A DNA stretch of 64,000 nucleotides from Sipunculus nudus (GCA_026874595.1 CM049317.1:56430118-56494117), one strand, 5' to 3'. Shown: positions 49,879 through 62,765, counted from the first letter of the stretch. The notes: generated by a model not told the origin, from the sequence alone. Made by a program: numbers and translations.

Positions 49879-50039
49879 CAGTGAACCCCATGTAATAAGA
49901 CCACCTGTGGGACCAGCCAGAAGCGGTCTTAATTCGCACTTAGACTTATTAAATAGGCCTGATATTACCAATATGAATGTTATTTTTAATTCACTCGAGA
50001 ATGGTCTTAATAGACAGGTCTTTCAAAGAGGTTCCACTG
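49879..50039. mobile_element. Short pogo/Tigger-like MITE
   Basis: About 161 bp bounded by CAGTGAACCCC on the left and GGTTCCACTG on the right, an imperfect terminal inverted repeat like those of pogo/Tigger elements. Internal AAGCGGTCTTAATTCG-type sub-repeats are similar to the insertion at 23.4 kb. No coding capacity. Confidence 0.5.
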
Positions 50040-50424
50040 AATATTTAAATTCCTTGCTCAAGTTCATGAATTGATTTTTCCGGTGGCTGACACGTGAAGA
50101 GACAACGGTTGAAACACCGGACTGTATCCTTGACCTAATAAACAATAACTTAATTGTCTATCGTTATAAGTACGGAAGAATATGATGATAACATTCAATT
50201 GTTAACATCATACCTGAAGTTCGGCATAGATGCAGGAGATGATAGAAGTAAAAGTGAGCCTTTCATGTTTATTTTATTGTTATTTAATGTTTTAACAGAT
50301 GTGTCTTTCGTATTTATCGATATGCCTGTTGAACGGCGCTATTGTGTCTTTGTGTTTCTGTGTGATATTTGTACGTTGAAGAAGACCACCGGTTGGAATT
50401 ACCTGTGCCTAAGTGTGTGTGTGT

Positions 50425-50478
<54 letters not shown>

Positions 50479-50563
50479 CAGAGAGAGGGAGAGGGAGAGG
50501 GAGAGAGAAAGAGATAGAGATCGAGAGAGACAGAAAGAGGGAGAGAGAAAGAGAGAGACGGAC

Positions 50564-50616
<53 letters not shown>
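50425..50616. repeat. (GA)n microsatellite
   Basis: About 190 bases of GA repeat with AAAG, GGGA and GACA interruptions. Arg-Glu and Ser-Leu frames across it are artefacts. Confidence 0.95.
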
Positions 50617-50619
<3 letters not shown>

Positions 50620-50727
50620 TCGAAAGATAGAGCCAGCAAGAATAATCATTTGTTAATGCTTGAAAGAAAATTCACCTTTTTTAACGACTGAAACATTGCT
50701 TTGATTTTGTTTCATCGCATCAAGTGA

Positions 50728-51003
50728 ATGAATGTAAGAGGCTTTCTTATGAGGGGCAAGCAGTATTATTCTTCGTTAGCGGGTGGTATATTCCGCCGTT
50801 TTCCAGTGGCTGTCACCCGGGGCGCTGTCAGTCACACAAACATCAAACAAATCGGGGGGCTTACAGCCGCACTGCAAAAGCCTGAGGCAACCGAGCTTCA
50901 ATATGGGGCCTAGTTTTATTGCAGAAATGATTCTATTGTCAAAAGATTGTGGCGCTGTGGGGACTCAGATGACTGACGTGTTTCTTGTGAAGAAATTATT
51001 CTA
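50728..51003. promoter_or_regulatory. GC-richer unique island (possible conserved noncoding element)
   Basis: Contains GGCTGTCACCCGGGGCGC, GCTGTCAGTCAC and a Hox-type TTTTATTGC. Overlapping short frames show no domain. Role inferred only. Confidence 0.35.
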
Positions 51004-51990
<987 letters not shown>

Positions 51991-52660
51991 TGACAAGTTT
52001 CTTTATTAAATAGACGCCTAGCGTAAGACAACCTTTACAGTAGCCGGGGCCGTCTTAGAAGAAACATGATGTTGAGGAATTTGCCAAATGTAATAAAAAT
52101 ACCAGATAAAGTACTTCGATTCAACGAGAGAAGATTCAGAGACAAAAGACAGAGGATGCAGGAGCGAGTTTGACGAATTTGACGGATTTGCCCTAATCGG
52201 GTCTGGCATGCTTGTAGCTACCCAAGAAAGAAGCTCCTTCCAAATAAAATCAGCCTCTTATTTTTTGCCGACGATGAGCTTTCAATCGCGTCCTGCCATA
52301 GTAATCTAGACGATATTACAAAGCTTTGACAACAGCGAGCGTGACTGTCAGGGCGCTGCCTGATGGCCGGGGCCTTGTGACAAGCCCGCATTCAATTTGA
52401 CACAAGGCTAGAAGATAAGGCGAAACAGCCATCTTGGGTTGCTTGCAAACAAATCCACTGCTTCACCGCCACTCGGCCCTCCTCGGATCGCTACAGGAAC
52501 TCGGCCTAAATGGACCCGTGTAAAACACCATCCAACTTGCACAAAGACACTCCCTATATAAAAAAAAACTCCGCCACCTTTTTTGCCAGAACTGCTCGGG
52601 GATTTGGTATCTTTTAGTGGATATCGCCCAGGCTCATGGTGTAACATGAAACAACCTCAA
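51991..52660. promoter_or_regulatory. Long unique island with candidate factor sites
   Basis: Contains GACTGTCAGGGCGC (Meis-type TGTCA), GCCATCTTGG (YY1-type) and TTGCAAACAAA (forkhead-type, core 52445..52451). Short open frames on the minus strand (52018, 52408) lack domains and good splice sites. Looks like conserved noncoding DNA. Confidence 0.35.
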
Positions 52661-53379
52661 CTGACAACTTTCCCAATTTATTTTTTTTTCTACCAAAACA
52701 ACATACAGTATATGTTACCTTGTAAATATAAAATGCATGGTCTTTATTGTTTTAGGTAACACATTTATAGAGATAATCATGATCGGGTGTGGTATAGGAT
52801 GATTAATACGGTTTCAGTTTGTGGTTAGAGCACGAGGGCTGTAACGATGGAAAGATATCTTGGAGCGGAAAGGTTTAAGCAATGAATAATAAAGTCAACG
52901 AGTACATAGTTAGGGAAAGTCGGAAAAAGTTTGGTTCCATGGCTGTTAAAACCATCAGGTTAACCCTACAATCTTGTCCATAGACACTGCTTTTTCAGGA
53001 ATTCTGCACGCACTTTGCCCGAAATTTCCTTAAAAGAAATAAGGTCTGTCAGATATTGCTACACGTGTTCGGTCTTAATGTTTTATCTGAGCACCAAACG
53101 AACTGTCTGCATGGTTTTCGCAAATATGTGCCGAACTCTGGAAATCATATGCTCATATTCAGAGGTTATATAAATCATATTTCTCATGCACGCCTCGTGT
53201 GTTGCCCACTTGCTGTTTTAATGTCATGTAGTGTGTATACATATCACTCTGAATATCGTAATTCAGTTCCACCCATAACGTCAGGGCCGTTCACTTTTGT
53301 TTCTGTTTGTTCGGTTTTGTATCTCATACGTATATAAACAAGCATGAACACTGACGATTTCTAAACCATATTCGTAGGC

Positions 53380-53380
<1 letters not shown>
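52661..53380. other. Noncoding spacer
   Basis: A 93-codon open frame at 53056..53337 has no recognisable domain. Nothing supported. Confidence 0.5.

Positions 53381-53431
<51 letters not shown>
53381..53431. repeat. (TA)n microsatellite
   Basis: TA run of about 50 bases. Confidence 0.95.
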
Positions 53432-53435
<4 letters not shown>

Positions 53436-54030
53436 GGACCGAGGGTCTGTAAATTTAGTATATTTAGTCGATGAACTGAGTTTATTAGATTCATTGAGTA
53501 AACTAATATTATTTTTAAACGTAGCTTTGTTCCAATAAAGGCAACTTTAATATAACACTGACTCTCTAAACATTTTTTATTGTATGCTCACTCCCCTCTT
53601 GTCAAAAGAATATGTGATACAAATATAATCTGAAACTGCCATATAATGCATGTATGTTTGTCATATGTGTTGTACAGAAAGGGGAACAAAATATCCCATG
53701 ACCCAGACATGGAATGGAAAATAGTATATATGTGTAAACTATGTACATACAATGATGTAAATATATTGGTATAGTTATATATGTATTTAAGAAACACTAG
53801 TCAGGTTCATGTATGTTTGATGCCAATGACAAAAAAAAATCTTTGCTAAATATGGGCCAATAATATAATTAAACGCAGTATTTTATTAGTTTTGAAACAC
53901 GTGTCAAAATAACCATGCATTGTAGCACACGCCTATGTGTTTGCATACTCATGAATCCCTACTTCCCTTTATGATATCGAGAACACAAGCACGCTTTTAG
54001 TATAGACTGTGCACTATTTGTAAGGTATGA
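53432..54030. other. AT-rich noncoding DNA
   Basis: Nothing recognised. Confidence 0.6.
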
Positions 54031-54215
54031 TTTTCCGTGGCTCTGACAATATAGCCGGTCTTTGACGCACCAGGACGCCTGTAATTCCCCGGGGACCGCG
54101 TGCCAATTCGAGGCTATTGTCACTGGACACCGTGCTCACAAAGCGTGAGACAATAGGGGGGGGGGGGGGGGGGGAGCGTGACAGTACCCCCACTCGCTCA
54201 TCGTAACAATAGGCA
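54031..54215. promoter_or_regulatory. GC-rich island with a hairpin and Sox-type motifs
   Basis: TGACAATATAGCC (54044..54056) and GGCTATTGTCA (54112..54122) pair as the base of a hairpin of about 79 bases. ACAATAG-type Sox motifs occur inside the second arm, at about 54152 and at 54206. A run of 19 G (54156..54174) separates the last two. Regulatory element or hairpin RNA are both inference. Confidence 0.4.
54156..54174. repeat. Poly(G) run, 19 bases
   Basis: Uninterrupted G on the + strand. Confidence 0.95.
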
Positions 54216-55300
54216 TGTAATGGTATAAGTCATTGAAACTACCTTTGATATCAGTAGCTCATTTTCTATTTTTATCAGTAAATGATTCTGACTATCATTT
54301 GATTCATGACGGAATGACTTCAGAACAATTTAAGTTACCCTGCATCAATATAATGTAAAAATAACAAAAAACAATAAATTGATCATCATAACTAGGATTG
54401 ATTAATTTTTATTTCTAATAGATTCGTAATAATATATCATTCATATTTATATAAAGGTGTTACAACATAAATGTTTACTGAAGATATAAAAGGACAACAA
54501 ATTTAATGTAGTTTAAACGGCATTGTGCATTTGACAAAAATTAGTATTGATAGCAAAAACAAATGTTTGTCTGAAGTATTTGTGTTTTACAAAATGTGAA
54601 TAACAAACATATTGGTGTATAATTATGGCATGCAATGTCGTCAACATTAAATCTAAGTACACTCATTGCATCTTTAAAAAAATATGATGTAAATATGGAA
54701 AGGAACATTGATTTAATAAAGCTTGTTTATGTCACTTAACCCTAGCAAGTCAAAGTGAATTTGATTTGAAGTTAAATATAATGTTGATCAATTTATCTCT
54801 TTCTCTCTTTAATTAATTTGAGCCTTAATATTTTTCTCTGCAAAGAATCACAAATGTGTTTTAAAATTGTAATAGCCCATTAAATATTTTATTAAATCGA
54901 TACAAGTAACAGAAGAGCTTGAAGGTAAGGATTTAAATAAAATGAAACACAATTTATGCATTATATGAATTTTTTATTCTAGATTTATTAGTTTTTTTAT
55001 CTATTATGAATGTGATTATCAAATCACAATCGTCTGTAATAAAATCAAAATCTATATATATAGAAATGCATTTATAACTATGTACGATAAAAAAAAGAAG
55101 AATTAATATCTAATCGTCATTAAAAATCATAAAAGTACGAACATTTCTTGCATTCATCTAACATTAAAAGCCACCGAAATAACAAATCAGTTCAATAAAA
55201 TACCTGTTAAACTATCAGAGAACATTTCAAAACACATTCATTTAGATTACCTCTTGAAAGTTAGGGTTGTTATCGTTATTAATTTATATCAGGAAATTAT
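54216..55300. other. Very AT-rich noncoding DNA
   Basis: Nothing recognised. Confidence 0.6.
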
Positions 55301-55560
55301 GAAATAAATTGCAGATTACCGCTTATTAATACAGGCTTTACTCCCAAATTTATCAGGTTTCTGAATGTCATAATTGCATGCATGTATGTAAATGTGCTGA
55401 GAGGATTTAAGATGAGAGATGACATATCAGCAAGAACAGAGGAACTCCGGCGGAATGCGAAAGCGACATCTATCAAAATCGCATCAATAAAATTATGCCC
55501 AGATTCCATGGGCTCAGCAAGTGGCGCCTGTAACATGCATTTTACTATTTGATATCCTTA
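55301..55560. promoter_or_regulatory. Unique island with Hox/Pbx-like sites (possible enhancer)
   Basis: Contains ATCAAAATCGCATCAATAAA and GCAAGTGGCGCC. A 79-codon minus-strand frame (55297..55536) shows no Hox2 exon-1 motif and no hexapeptide, so I do not call it coding. Confidence 0.35.
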
Positions 55561-55819
55561 TCTATAGCAGCTCAATCAAATACATTGGGCAGTATCTTTG
55601 GTTCCATCTACGGTCTATCTCAGTGAAATGTAAATGTGACAGAGCAACTTCTTTAGGAAAATCCAACAGGGATTCGCAATATTCATATTTAGATTTTTTC
55701 TTCTTTTTATTCCGTCAGTGCTGGGTCCTCGGAGGAAACCTACACGACACAAGTATGCCGGTAATGCATCATTTTGCAACGCCGTTACTGAAACTGACAC
55801 TGAAATAGACAACAGGCTG

Positions 55820-56045
55820 GCGAACTGGGCTGGCACTGAATTGGAATTGACAACAATGGTCGCGCCATGGCGGAATGAACTCCCCGTAATTGACTAGGGG
55901 GGTTGGCAAATTTCAATAATAATTCCAGTGATAGCGCTCAGGCCCAGAGAATCAATACTCATTTCTAATATTAACAATTTTGCTTTCTCTCCCAGTATCG
56001 GAGAGAATGCCGCTAGCTGCTTCTCTCGCTATATATACGCTTAAA
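55820..56045. promoter_or_regulatory. Unique GC-richer island
   Basis: Contains GGTCGCGCCATGGCGG, CCCCGTAATTGACTAGG and GATAGCGCTCAGGCCC. The phrase GAACTCCCCGTAA also occurs alone near 56940. Conserved noncoding element is a guess from composition. Confidence 0.3.
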
Positions 56046-56952
56046 TTTGTATCTGTTTATACCCGAGGGACATGTCAAATAAACTAAACCTTGTATTAAT
56101 CTTTGTGAACAAAAACGCCGTCCACAATATGAATCAGCTGAAACTGTGCTATTTATATTCAGATCACCATTTCTTCTATTCATTTAATGTCTGACGTATT
56201 TGGATTACACATCCATTGAATGCTGACTATATATACAGTGCGGCTTTATTCTCGCCCGGTAAAAACTATCGTTTTAACCAGCATTGCAAATACAAAAAAA
56301 TAAATTCTGCTTACATTTGTACATGCATTTGCATTATAATAAAGCTTATATTAGTATTCAGATACACCTGTGTCACAGTGTTACAATGTACATGTACGGT
56401 AACTATAAATAGCCATAACAATATCATCTTTTTTTGTGATAATAAACCCTCGTTTCTGACATGTATAGGCAATGTAAACGTAGGTAAAACACGAGTTTCA
56501 GAACAATGTGTTATATTTACACATGTATATGTTTGCCAGTTAGAATAATCAAAGAGATGTAATTTCGACAATAGAGCTGTAATTTCGAGTCTGTTATATG
56601 TGAATACTGCCGCAAATTATTGGAAGTCACGTTGACACATATGTGTATTTGAAGAGAGATCCAACCGCAGAGAGCAATATATTACGTGTTAACACATGTT
56701 AAAGATACAAAGAAACAAACACGCACACACACATTCAGAAGGGAATTTACAACAAAACAAATTATTGTACCTAATTGATGTTCAATAAACACCGTGAAAT
56801 GTATCACATCATTATATTTTTGAGTAATAAATGTTTATCTCTCCGACAAAACAAATAATATATATATATATTTTACTGGTTATCGTATAATATATATATA
56901 TATATATAGACTTAGGTATCAAATAACACACACATGTATGAACTCCCCGTAA

Positions 56953-56953
<1 letters not shown>
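56046..56953. other. AT-rich noncoding DNA
   Basis: Short TA runs at about 56.86 and 56.89 kb. A 110-codon frame at 56216 has no recognised domain. Confidence 0.5.

Positions 56954-57004
<51 letters not shown>
56954..57004. repeat. (TA)n microsatellite
   Basis: TA run of about 50 bases. Confidence 0.95.
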
Positions 57005-57007
<3 letters not shown>

Positions 57008-57029
57008 CTAGTGATGTATGCCAATAGAG

Positions 57030-57600
57030 ATAAACGTTATTGTAACAGGGCATTGCCATGGGACTCAAATCGCAGTGCTTCTACAAAGGAAGCCCGTTAA
57101 ATAATAGCTGCTACAACACAAGTATGCCGGCAGCCCTGGAGTGAAATATGTGTCTGGTGATGTCGATTGCACCGGGAGTCTATTTCATAGAGTGATTATG
57201 GCGGCATCTCGCGCCCTGAACTCGTAAAATAATCACCGGATAGCAGGACCCGTGTTCATTTCTGCCACCATAAAACTGACTCCTTGCCGGGGCGAGGAAG
57301 GCAGTGCTTAAGGAATGACTGATTGTCCGAGTTGCCTCCGACAAAAGCTCAATTTGCTCGGGTTGTGTAGGGAGCGCGGAGCTCGTAATTCTGGCGGCCA
57401 TATGAGCGGTGAACATCCCGAACAATACAGACAAACCATTTGTTGGCGGCCATTCACAAAAACATGGCAAGATTGTAAATACTGCCGGCTTGCTGTTACT
57501 ACAGCGCTAGAACCCGCCACACACCACGGTTAACAACACTTATCAACACGGAACACTCCTCTTGCAGAACTTGATCGGATTTACTAAACAATGTGTGATT
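57030..57600. promoter_or_regulatory. Large GC-rich unique island (possible conserved noncoding block)
   Basis: Runs such as GGCGGCATCTCGCGCCC, TTGCCGGGGCGAGG and GGAGCGCGGAGCTCG stand out from AT-rich surroundings. TGCCACCATAAAACTG holds a Hox-type TTTATGG on the minus strand. Overlapping frames of 70-96 codons exist on both strands with no domain. Confidence 0.35.
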
Positions 57601-57719
57601 ATCTGCAGACTATTAACGGCCATGGCGGGCGGCTATATTTTAGACTAGGCCCGGCGCCTAGATCAAACTCATTTGCATTTAGGTGTAATAAACGGCGAAT
57701 TGTCGATCTTGAAATATAC

Positions 57720-57795
57720 ACGACTAGTGAAATGTACACGGTCAGTAAAATGTACACGCTAGTGAAATGTACAGGGTCAGTGAAATGTACAGCAT
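57720..57795. repeat. Short tandem repeat GAAATGTACA
   Basis: AGTGAAATGTACACGGTC-like units of about 18-19 bases are repeated four times (AGTGAAATGTACA, AGTAAAATGTACA, AGTGAAATGTACA, AGTGAAATGTACA). Confidence 0.8.
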
Positions 57796-57839
57796 ACCAC
57801 AACCTGTCATGTCGGTTTCATTACGCCAGCTCGTTTACT

Positions 57840-58110
57840 TAGCTTTCTGCTGATCAGCGAAATAGGCATTGGCGCTATCAGCGAGCAACTGCGTGTCACA
57901 AGCTCTGAAGTGGTCACACTCGAGCCAGTGTTGACATGACACTGGGAGAATTGCTGTCCCTGCCAATAAGATCAATTCCTATATTTGCAATAGTGTGTCA
58001 CAACCCATGAAAATGATTGCGATTTGATGAGCCAACAAGACGCAGCCAACACGATAGCGGCATTTAGTAAACAAACAGCGAACAGTCACACATTTATGGC
58101 ATGATTCATG
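57840..58110. promoter_or_regulatory. Unique island with Hox-type motifs
   Basis: Contains GCCAATAAGATCAATT, ATTGCGATTTGATGAG and CATTTATGGC, in sequence richer in GC than its flanks. Possible enhancer; inference from composition and motif density. Confidence 0.35.
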
Positions 58111-58230
58111 TAACATAGCTTCCTCATTGCTTTTTTTTTAAAGATTATATCGTAAAATTAATAAATTAACGATAAACTAAGTAAAATTTAATAAAGTAAA
58201 ATAAAATACAGTCAAAGGTAATAAAATAAT

Positions 58231-58362
58231 AACATATAATACAATAAAATATTATATTATATTATAATTTATTATTTAAAATTTATTATTTATTAATAAC
58301 ATATAATACAATAAAATATTATATTATATTATAATTTTTTTTATTTAAAATTTATTATCTGT
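58231..58362. repeat. 67-bp direct duplication in AT-rich DNA
   Basis: AACATATAATACAATAAAAT and what follows is repeated 67 bases later with a few changes. Confidence 0.85.
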
Positions 58363-58408
58363 ATCACCTGGCTGTTGATAATGCATCCGAACAACCCCAA
58401 GCACAGCA

Positions 58409-58431
58409 CCCCCCCCCCCCCCCCCCCCCCC
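58409..58431. repeat. Poly(C) run, 23 bases
   Basis: Uninterrupted C on the + strand. Confidence 0.95.
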
Positions 58432-58594
58432 GGTGACTTTCATCTCCTAAAACTTTATACAAAAGCTTATATTCCGAATTGAAAACTTGACGCTTGTTGT
58501 TTAGAAAGTTAACAAATTTATAACTTTTAGAATATTATTTGTCCATCAAATGTAATTATATTATACCAGAAAATGGCTGTACATAGGCCTAGAT

Positions 58595-58910
58595 CTAGAT
58601 GGATGACATCGGGGTGCATTCAGAAAAAAACATTGCTCAGAAAGTGATATGTCTATTCGGAATGTTTTTATCTTCTGTGATTGTGTATGGGCTGAATAGG
58701 AAGGAGTTTAAAACGCAAACCCTGCCAGAAAACAAAGCCCAAAAACTGGCCTTTGATGTGAAGGGTCAGTCATCAACTGATATCAGCGGGAGATCTGGCT
58801 ATTGTGTTACTGTCAGACTGGTGTACGGGTTTCTATGAGCACGACACTTCATTATGTTGGTGCATATTTATGATTTGTGATGATAAATGGTACGTCATGT
58901 ACCGTGTATG
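58595..58910. promoter_or_regulatory. Unique island with Meis- and Hox-Pbx-type sites
   Basis: TACTGTCAGAC (Meis-type) near 58810 is followed by TGATAAATGG (Hox-Pbx-type) near 58882. A 79-codon plus-strand frame at 58599 has no recognised domain. Confidence 0.35.
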
Positions 58911-59075
58911 GTGCTGGGACAAACTGGCTGAATTGTTAATATACACAACACATTTCTATATTGAAACATCGAAATAATAGTTTTATTTTATCACTAGTAT
59001 TTTAGGCGTTTTTTATTAATATGTATGTGTAATACCTCTATACTCGAACAATTCAATGTGCATCCTAAAACATAC

Positions 59076-59076
<1 letters not shown>

Positions 59077-59147
<71 letters not shown>
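59077..59147. repeat. (TA)n microsatellite
   Basis: TA run of about 70 bases. Confidence 0.95.
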
Positions 59148-59150
<3 letters not shown>

Positions 59151-60005
59151 TATAATACATGTATACCGAGACACTTGATCTGAGACATGTATAACATTTA
59201 ACAAAAGTCCACAGCTATTTTTATCTTTTAATTTATTTTATTTTTTTTCCATGTAATTACTGAATAATATCTAATCAAGTTCTCCTTGGGACTTGTTATT
59301 TATACAAACAAGATAGATACATAGATAACCGTTTAAGTGTCACAAAAATGACATGTTAAGTTTTATATTATTAATACCTTTGTATATATGTATACAAAGT
59401 ATACAGTTGTATATGTATACAGTTCTACTCGTGGACCGATTCTGTTATTTAATTGTATTTTAAGTGGATTCAGTTCCGTATTAGTATCTTATTTCTTATA
59501 TGTATTGGAATAGAATTCATATGTCTTCATGAGGTATTTTAAATGTACTGATTATCTTAAAGCATGAACCTATTTCTCCTTGGTTTAATAACAATATGCA
59601 CACCAAATATAAGTTATACATAATGTATTATAATAACTGTATATATCATTAAACAGGTATTGTCTCCGATAACGTATATCTCTGCAAACACTTTATTTAT
59701 TCGCTCACAATCATCACTGAATGACATTAGTTATTTTGTTTCCATTAGCTATACACATGTAATTGTATTCATATTATCTCTAAACGTTTCACCATTACTA
59801 AATATAACAGGCACACACGCTAAAATGATTATATATAGCCTGCGTTGTGGTATATTTAATGCTGAGGGAATAAAAAAAATAATTACGAAAACATCTGCTC
59901 ATTGTTAAGTCATTCCGTTGAACACCAAACACAAAGAGTGAATTATTAAATTTCACTGGCGGATTGCTGTATAAAAACAATAGGGGTATCATAAAACTAC
60001 ACAGG
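59148..60005. other. AT-rich noncoding DNA
   Basis: Nothing recognised. Confidence 0.6.
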
Positions 60006-60505
60006 TTTGTAAAAATACATATTATTTGACAGGGGTGGAGCGTAAATGATACAAAATCCCGGCAGATTCTAGTGTTTTCCGGACGTGTCGGGGATGCCAG
60101 CGTTGTTGTTTTGGAAAATGTGATCGTGTGGGCCTTTTTGTTTTGTTATCCTACCTGCATGGCTGTAATGTTTTTTGACAGATCAAAGAGAGCTAGGAAC
60201 ACGGGTACACCAAGCAGGTGAGGTCCGGTGCATGTATGTGTATATATTTAGCAAAGGCATGGACGTCTCTCCGCCCCAGGTGCAATACTTGATGTTGTGA
60301 AATCCGAGTTGTGCTGACAAGGCGCGCCAAATTGAATTCATTTGGGCGCTGTGTTCCCTAGCAAGCGGCAAGATTCAACTATCCTTACGGACCAGCGACT
60401 CGGGCCGGCCGGGTCAACCTTATCCCAGCTGTTTAAACTTGGGTGGCCGCCCACCCACAGGGGCATTACCCTCTAACGGCAAAACCTCCCCTCCGAAATA
60501 AAAAT
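60006..60505. promoter_or_regulatory. 500-bp GC-richer island with adjacent Meis and TCF/LEF-type sites
   Basis: TGACAG (60176..60181) is directly followed by ATCAAAG (60182..60188). CAGGTG E-boxes lie near 60214 and 60278. GGCGCGCC and GGGCCGGCCGGG patches follow. A 62-codon frame has no domain. Strong contrast with the AATAT repeat that follows. Possible enhancer. Confidence 0.4.
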
Positions 60506-60609
60506 TGGCAACGGTGATTTTTTTAAATTTAAATTATTACTCCATATATTTTCAATATTATATATGTTTCAGAAGAATAATACATTTAAGTGTAATAAAA
60601 ATTAAAGTA

Positions 60610-60940
60610 ATTTGTAATAGTGTAATTTAATATAATAAAATTGTTATACAATATAATATTATATAATATATTATAATATAATATAATATTATACATGTAT
60701 AATATAATATGATATAATATAATATAATATACTATAATATAATATAATATAATATAATGTAATGTAATATAATATAAGATAATGTAATATAATATAATAT
60801 TAAATAATATTAGATAACAGGTTACAATGATAAATAACACAATATTATATAATTTAATATTTTAATATTATAAAATATTATAAAATAGTATAAAATAGTA
60901 TAAAACATAATAAAACATAATAATATAATATAATATTTTA
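60610..60940. repeat. (TAATA)n pentanucleotide tract
   Basis: AATAT/ATAAT units repeated imperfectly over about 330 bases. Confidence 0.9.
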
Positions 60941-61029
60941 AATTTCTACAAATAAGGAATAATGTTATTTAAATATTATTTTGATAACAGCTGTCTCCTC
61001 AATTGCATAATAATGATGCATATGATAGA

Positions 61030-61150
61030 GAAGAACAAAATCAAGAAGAAGAAGATGAAGAAGAAGATGATGATGGTGATGATGGAGATGAGTAGGAGTA
61101 GGAAGAGTAGGGGAAGAAGAGGGGAGAGGATCAGAAGATGGAGAGGAACA
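61030..61150. repeat. GAA/GATGAT-rich tract
   Basis: AAGAAGAAGATGAAG and GATGATGGTGATGATGG runs. Lys/Met-rich open frame is an artefact. Confidence 0.85.
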
Positions 61151-61800
61151 GGTTTTAGTATTTTGTGAAGAATGTTTGGTAAGAAAAGTGCTATCTAATT
61201 GAAAAAATATGGAATTCAAGTATACCTTATATTGTCTTTTTTTAACACCTTACCACCAGTTTCAAATATTTACCATAATCACTTTAGAATCCTCAGAGGG
61301 AAACCATGCAGTATACTGGGGCATTTAATGTTTTTAGATAAAAGATAAGAAAATGCATATATAGGTCATATGAATAAGTCACATCTAATAACAATTTAAC
61401 ATGACTATCATCGAAATTTATAGCTGATCACCATTGGTCAAATGATTTCAAATGATCTCAAAACTGGAATGCTCAATGAGAAAACATTATGTGGGCGTGA
61501 AAAATATATACATCCATATACAGATACAGATGTACAATTACATATAAAGTGTTGTTTTGATATTGTTCCGCAGTTTATGTTCATCAGATATGAAGCAAAC
61601 AATATGTACAAACACATCGTTATTTATATATTCAAATATTTGGATAACAAAATAAAGTATACCAAGAACATATTTGTGAAAGTAATTTCGTATTGTTAAC
61701 TCGAGATATGAACTTTTTATATATAATTTACAATGTTTCGATAACTTTATCAAATTAAGTATTACAAGCTGCACCCATTCGGGAAACAGAACCAACATTT
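61151..61800. other. AT-rich noncoding DNA
   Basis: Open frames on both strands at 61442..61936 (up to 132 codons) have no recognised domain; not called. Confidence 0.5.
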
Positions 61801-61822
61801 TCTCAACCGAATGGCCATCTTC

Positions 61823-61851
61823 TGACGTCAATGTATACAGGTCTGACGTCA
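61823..61851. promoter_or_regulatory. Pair of perfect CRE palindromes
   Basis: TGACGTCA at 61823..61830 and again at 61844..61851, 21 bases apart start to start, both preceded by TC. Perfect CREB/ATF consensus twice. Confidence 0.5.
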
Positions 61852-62520
61852 TTGTGTACCTATAGCACCTATAACCCAAAGTAATAAACTTATAAAATAG
61901 CTTCAAGCAACTTGTAAACATTGTGTATCTCATCATGATAATGAATCTTTTTATGCGTTTATGCTTCAGTAATGATATCTAATCGATACTTGAAATTCTT
62001 CAGCTAGCTGCATATATATATGGATATATACCTGACAATTTTGGCATTGACAAACCAAGGATATATTAAACGTACATGCACATAATATTTATATATAGTA
62101 CTACCAAATATGGAGTAAATATATTTCTACATAAGGCATTAAAGGCTTATGCCCCTTAAATGCTAACGTAAAGTATAGTTAACATATTGTTTTATTATTA
62201 TTAAAGTTACACCTATGTATATACCGGTAGAATAAATGTCATCTTGTTGATTGAACAGTGTTTTAATTGCGATATCAAAGTAATTTAACACAGAAGTTTA
62301 CATCATAAATATTTAATGTCAACAACCGAGTAGAATAAAACAAATCACTCTCTACATATTAAATCGTAAACTGGTCAGTTCATCTCACAAAATATGTTTT
62401 TATCTTCTCCAAATATATGATAAAGTTTTCACAGGGAGTACTGATCAAACCAAGTGAATACTTAGCTTAAAACCATCTAAAGTCAAGACTATTATATATA
62501 ACATCAAAGATAATTACAGA
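61852..62520. other. AT-rich noncoding DNA
   Basis: Nothing recognised. Confidence 0.6.
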
Positions 62521-62765
62521 GATGGTTTTCCTTTAAACATCCGTTCTCCAGGGAATAAATATTTCATGGGCGCAAAGTGCTGTTCTAATTATGCCCGCAG
62601 CGCGTTGGTCAATTTCGCAATGTGTCTCATATTATACTCGTAATGGTAGCAGACTTTCTGTTGGAATTGTGTGGCCATTTACTCTAAAGCCTTTAACCCA
62701 GTGTTACTTAAAGGGCTGAAATTATCACCACAGTTGTACCCGAGTCGTGGGAATTACAAAAGAAT
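62521..62765. promoter_or_regulatory. Unique island, moderately GC-rich
   Basis: CATGGGCGCAAAGTGC, GCCCGCAGCGCGTTGG and ATTATCACCACAGTTG stand out from flanking AT-rich DNA. Possible conserved noncoding element. Confidence 0.3.

Noticed and set aside
55297-55536. Minus-strand frame as Hox2 exon 1
   Set aside because: No YPWM hexapeptide, no FINSQPS-like N-terminal motif and no convincing donor site.
57180-57533. Overlapping open frames on both strands
   Set aside because: GC-rich sequence naturally has fewer stops. No domain and no splice context; better viewed as a noncoding island.
61442-61936. Open frames of 85 and 132 codons on opposite strands
   Set aside because: Low-complexity AT-rich composition, no domain; expected by chance.
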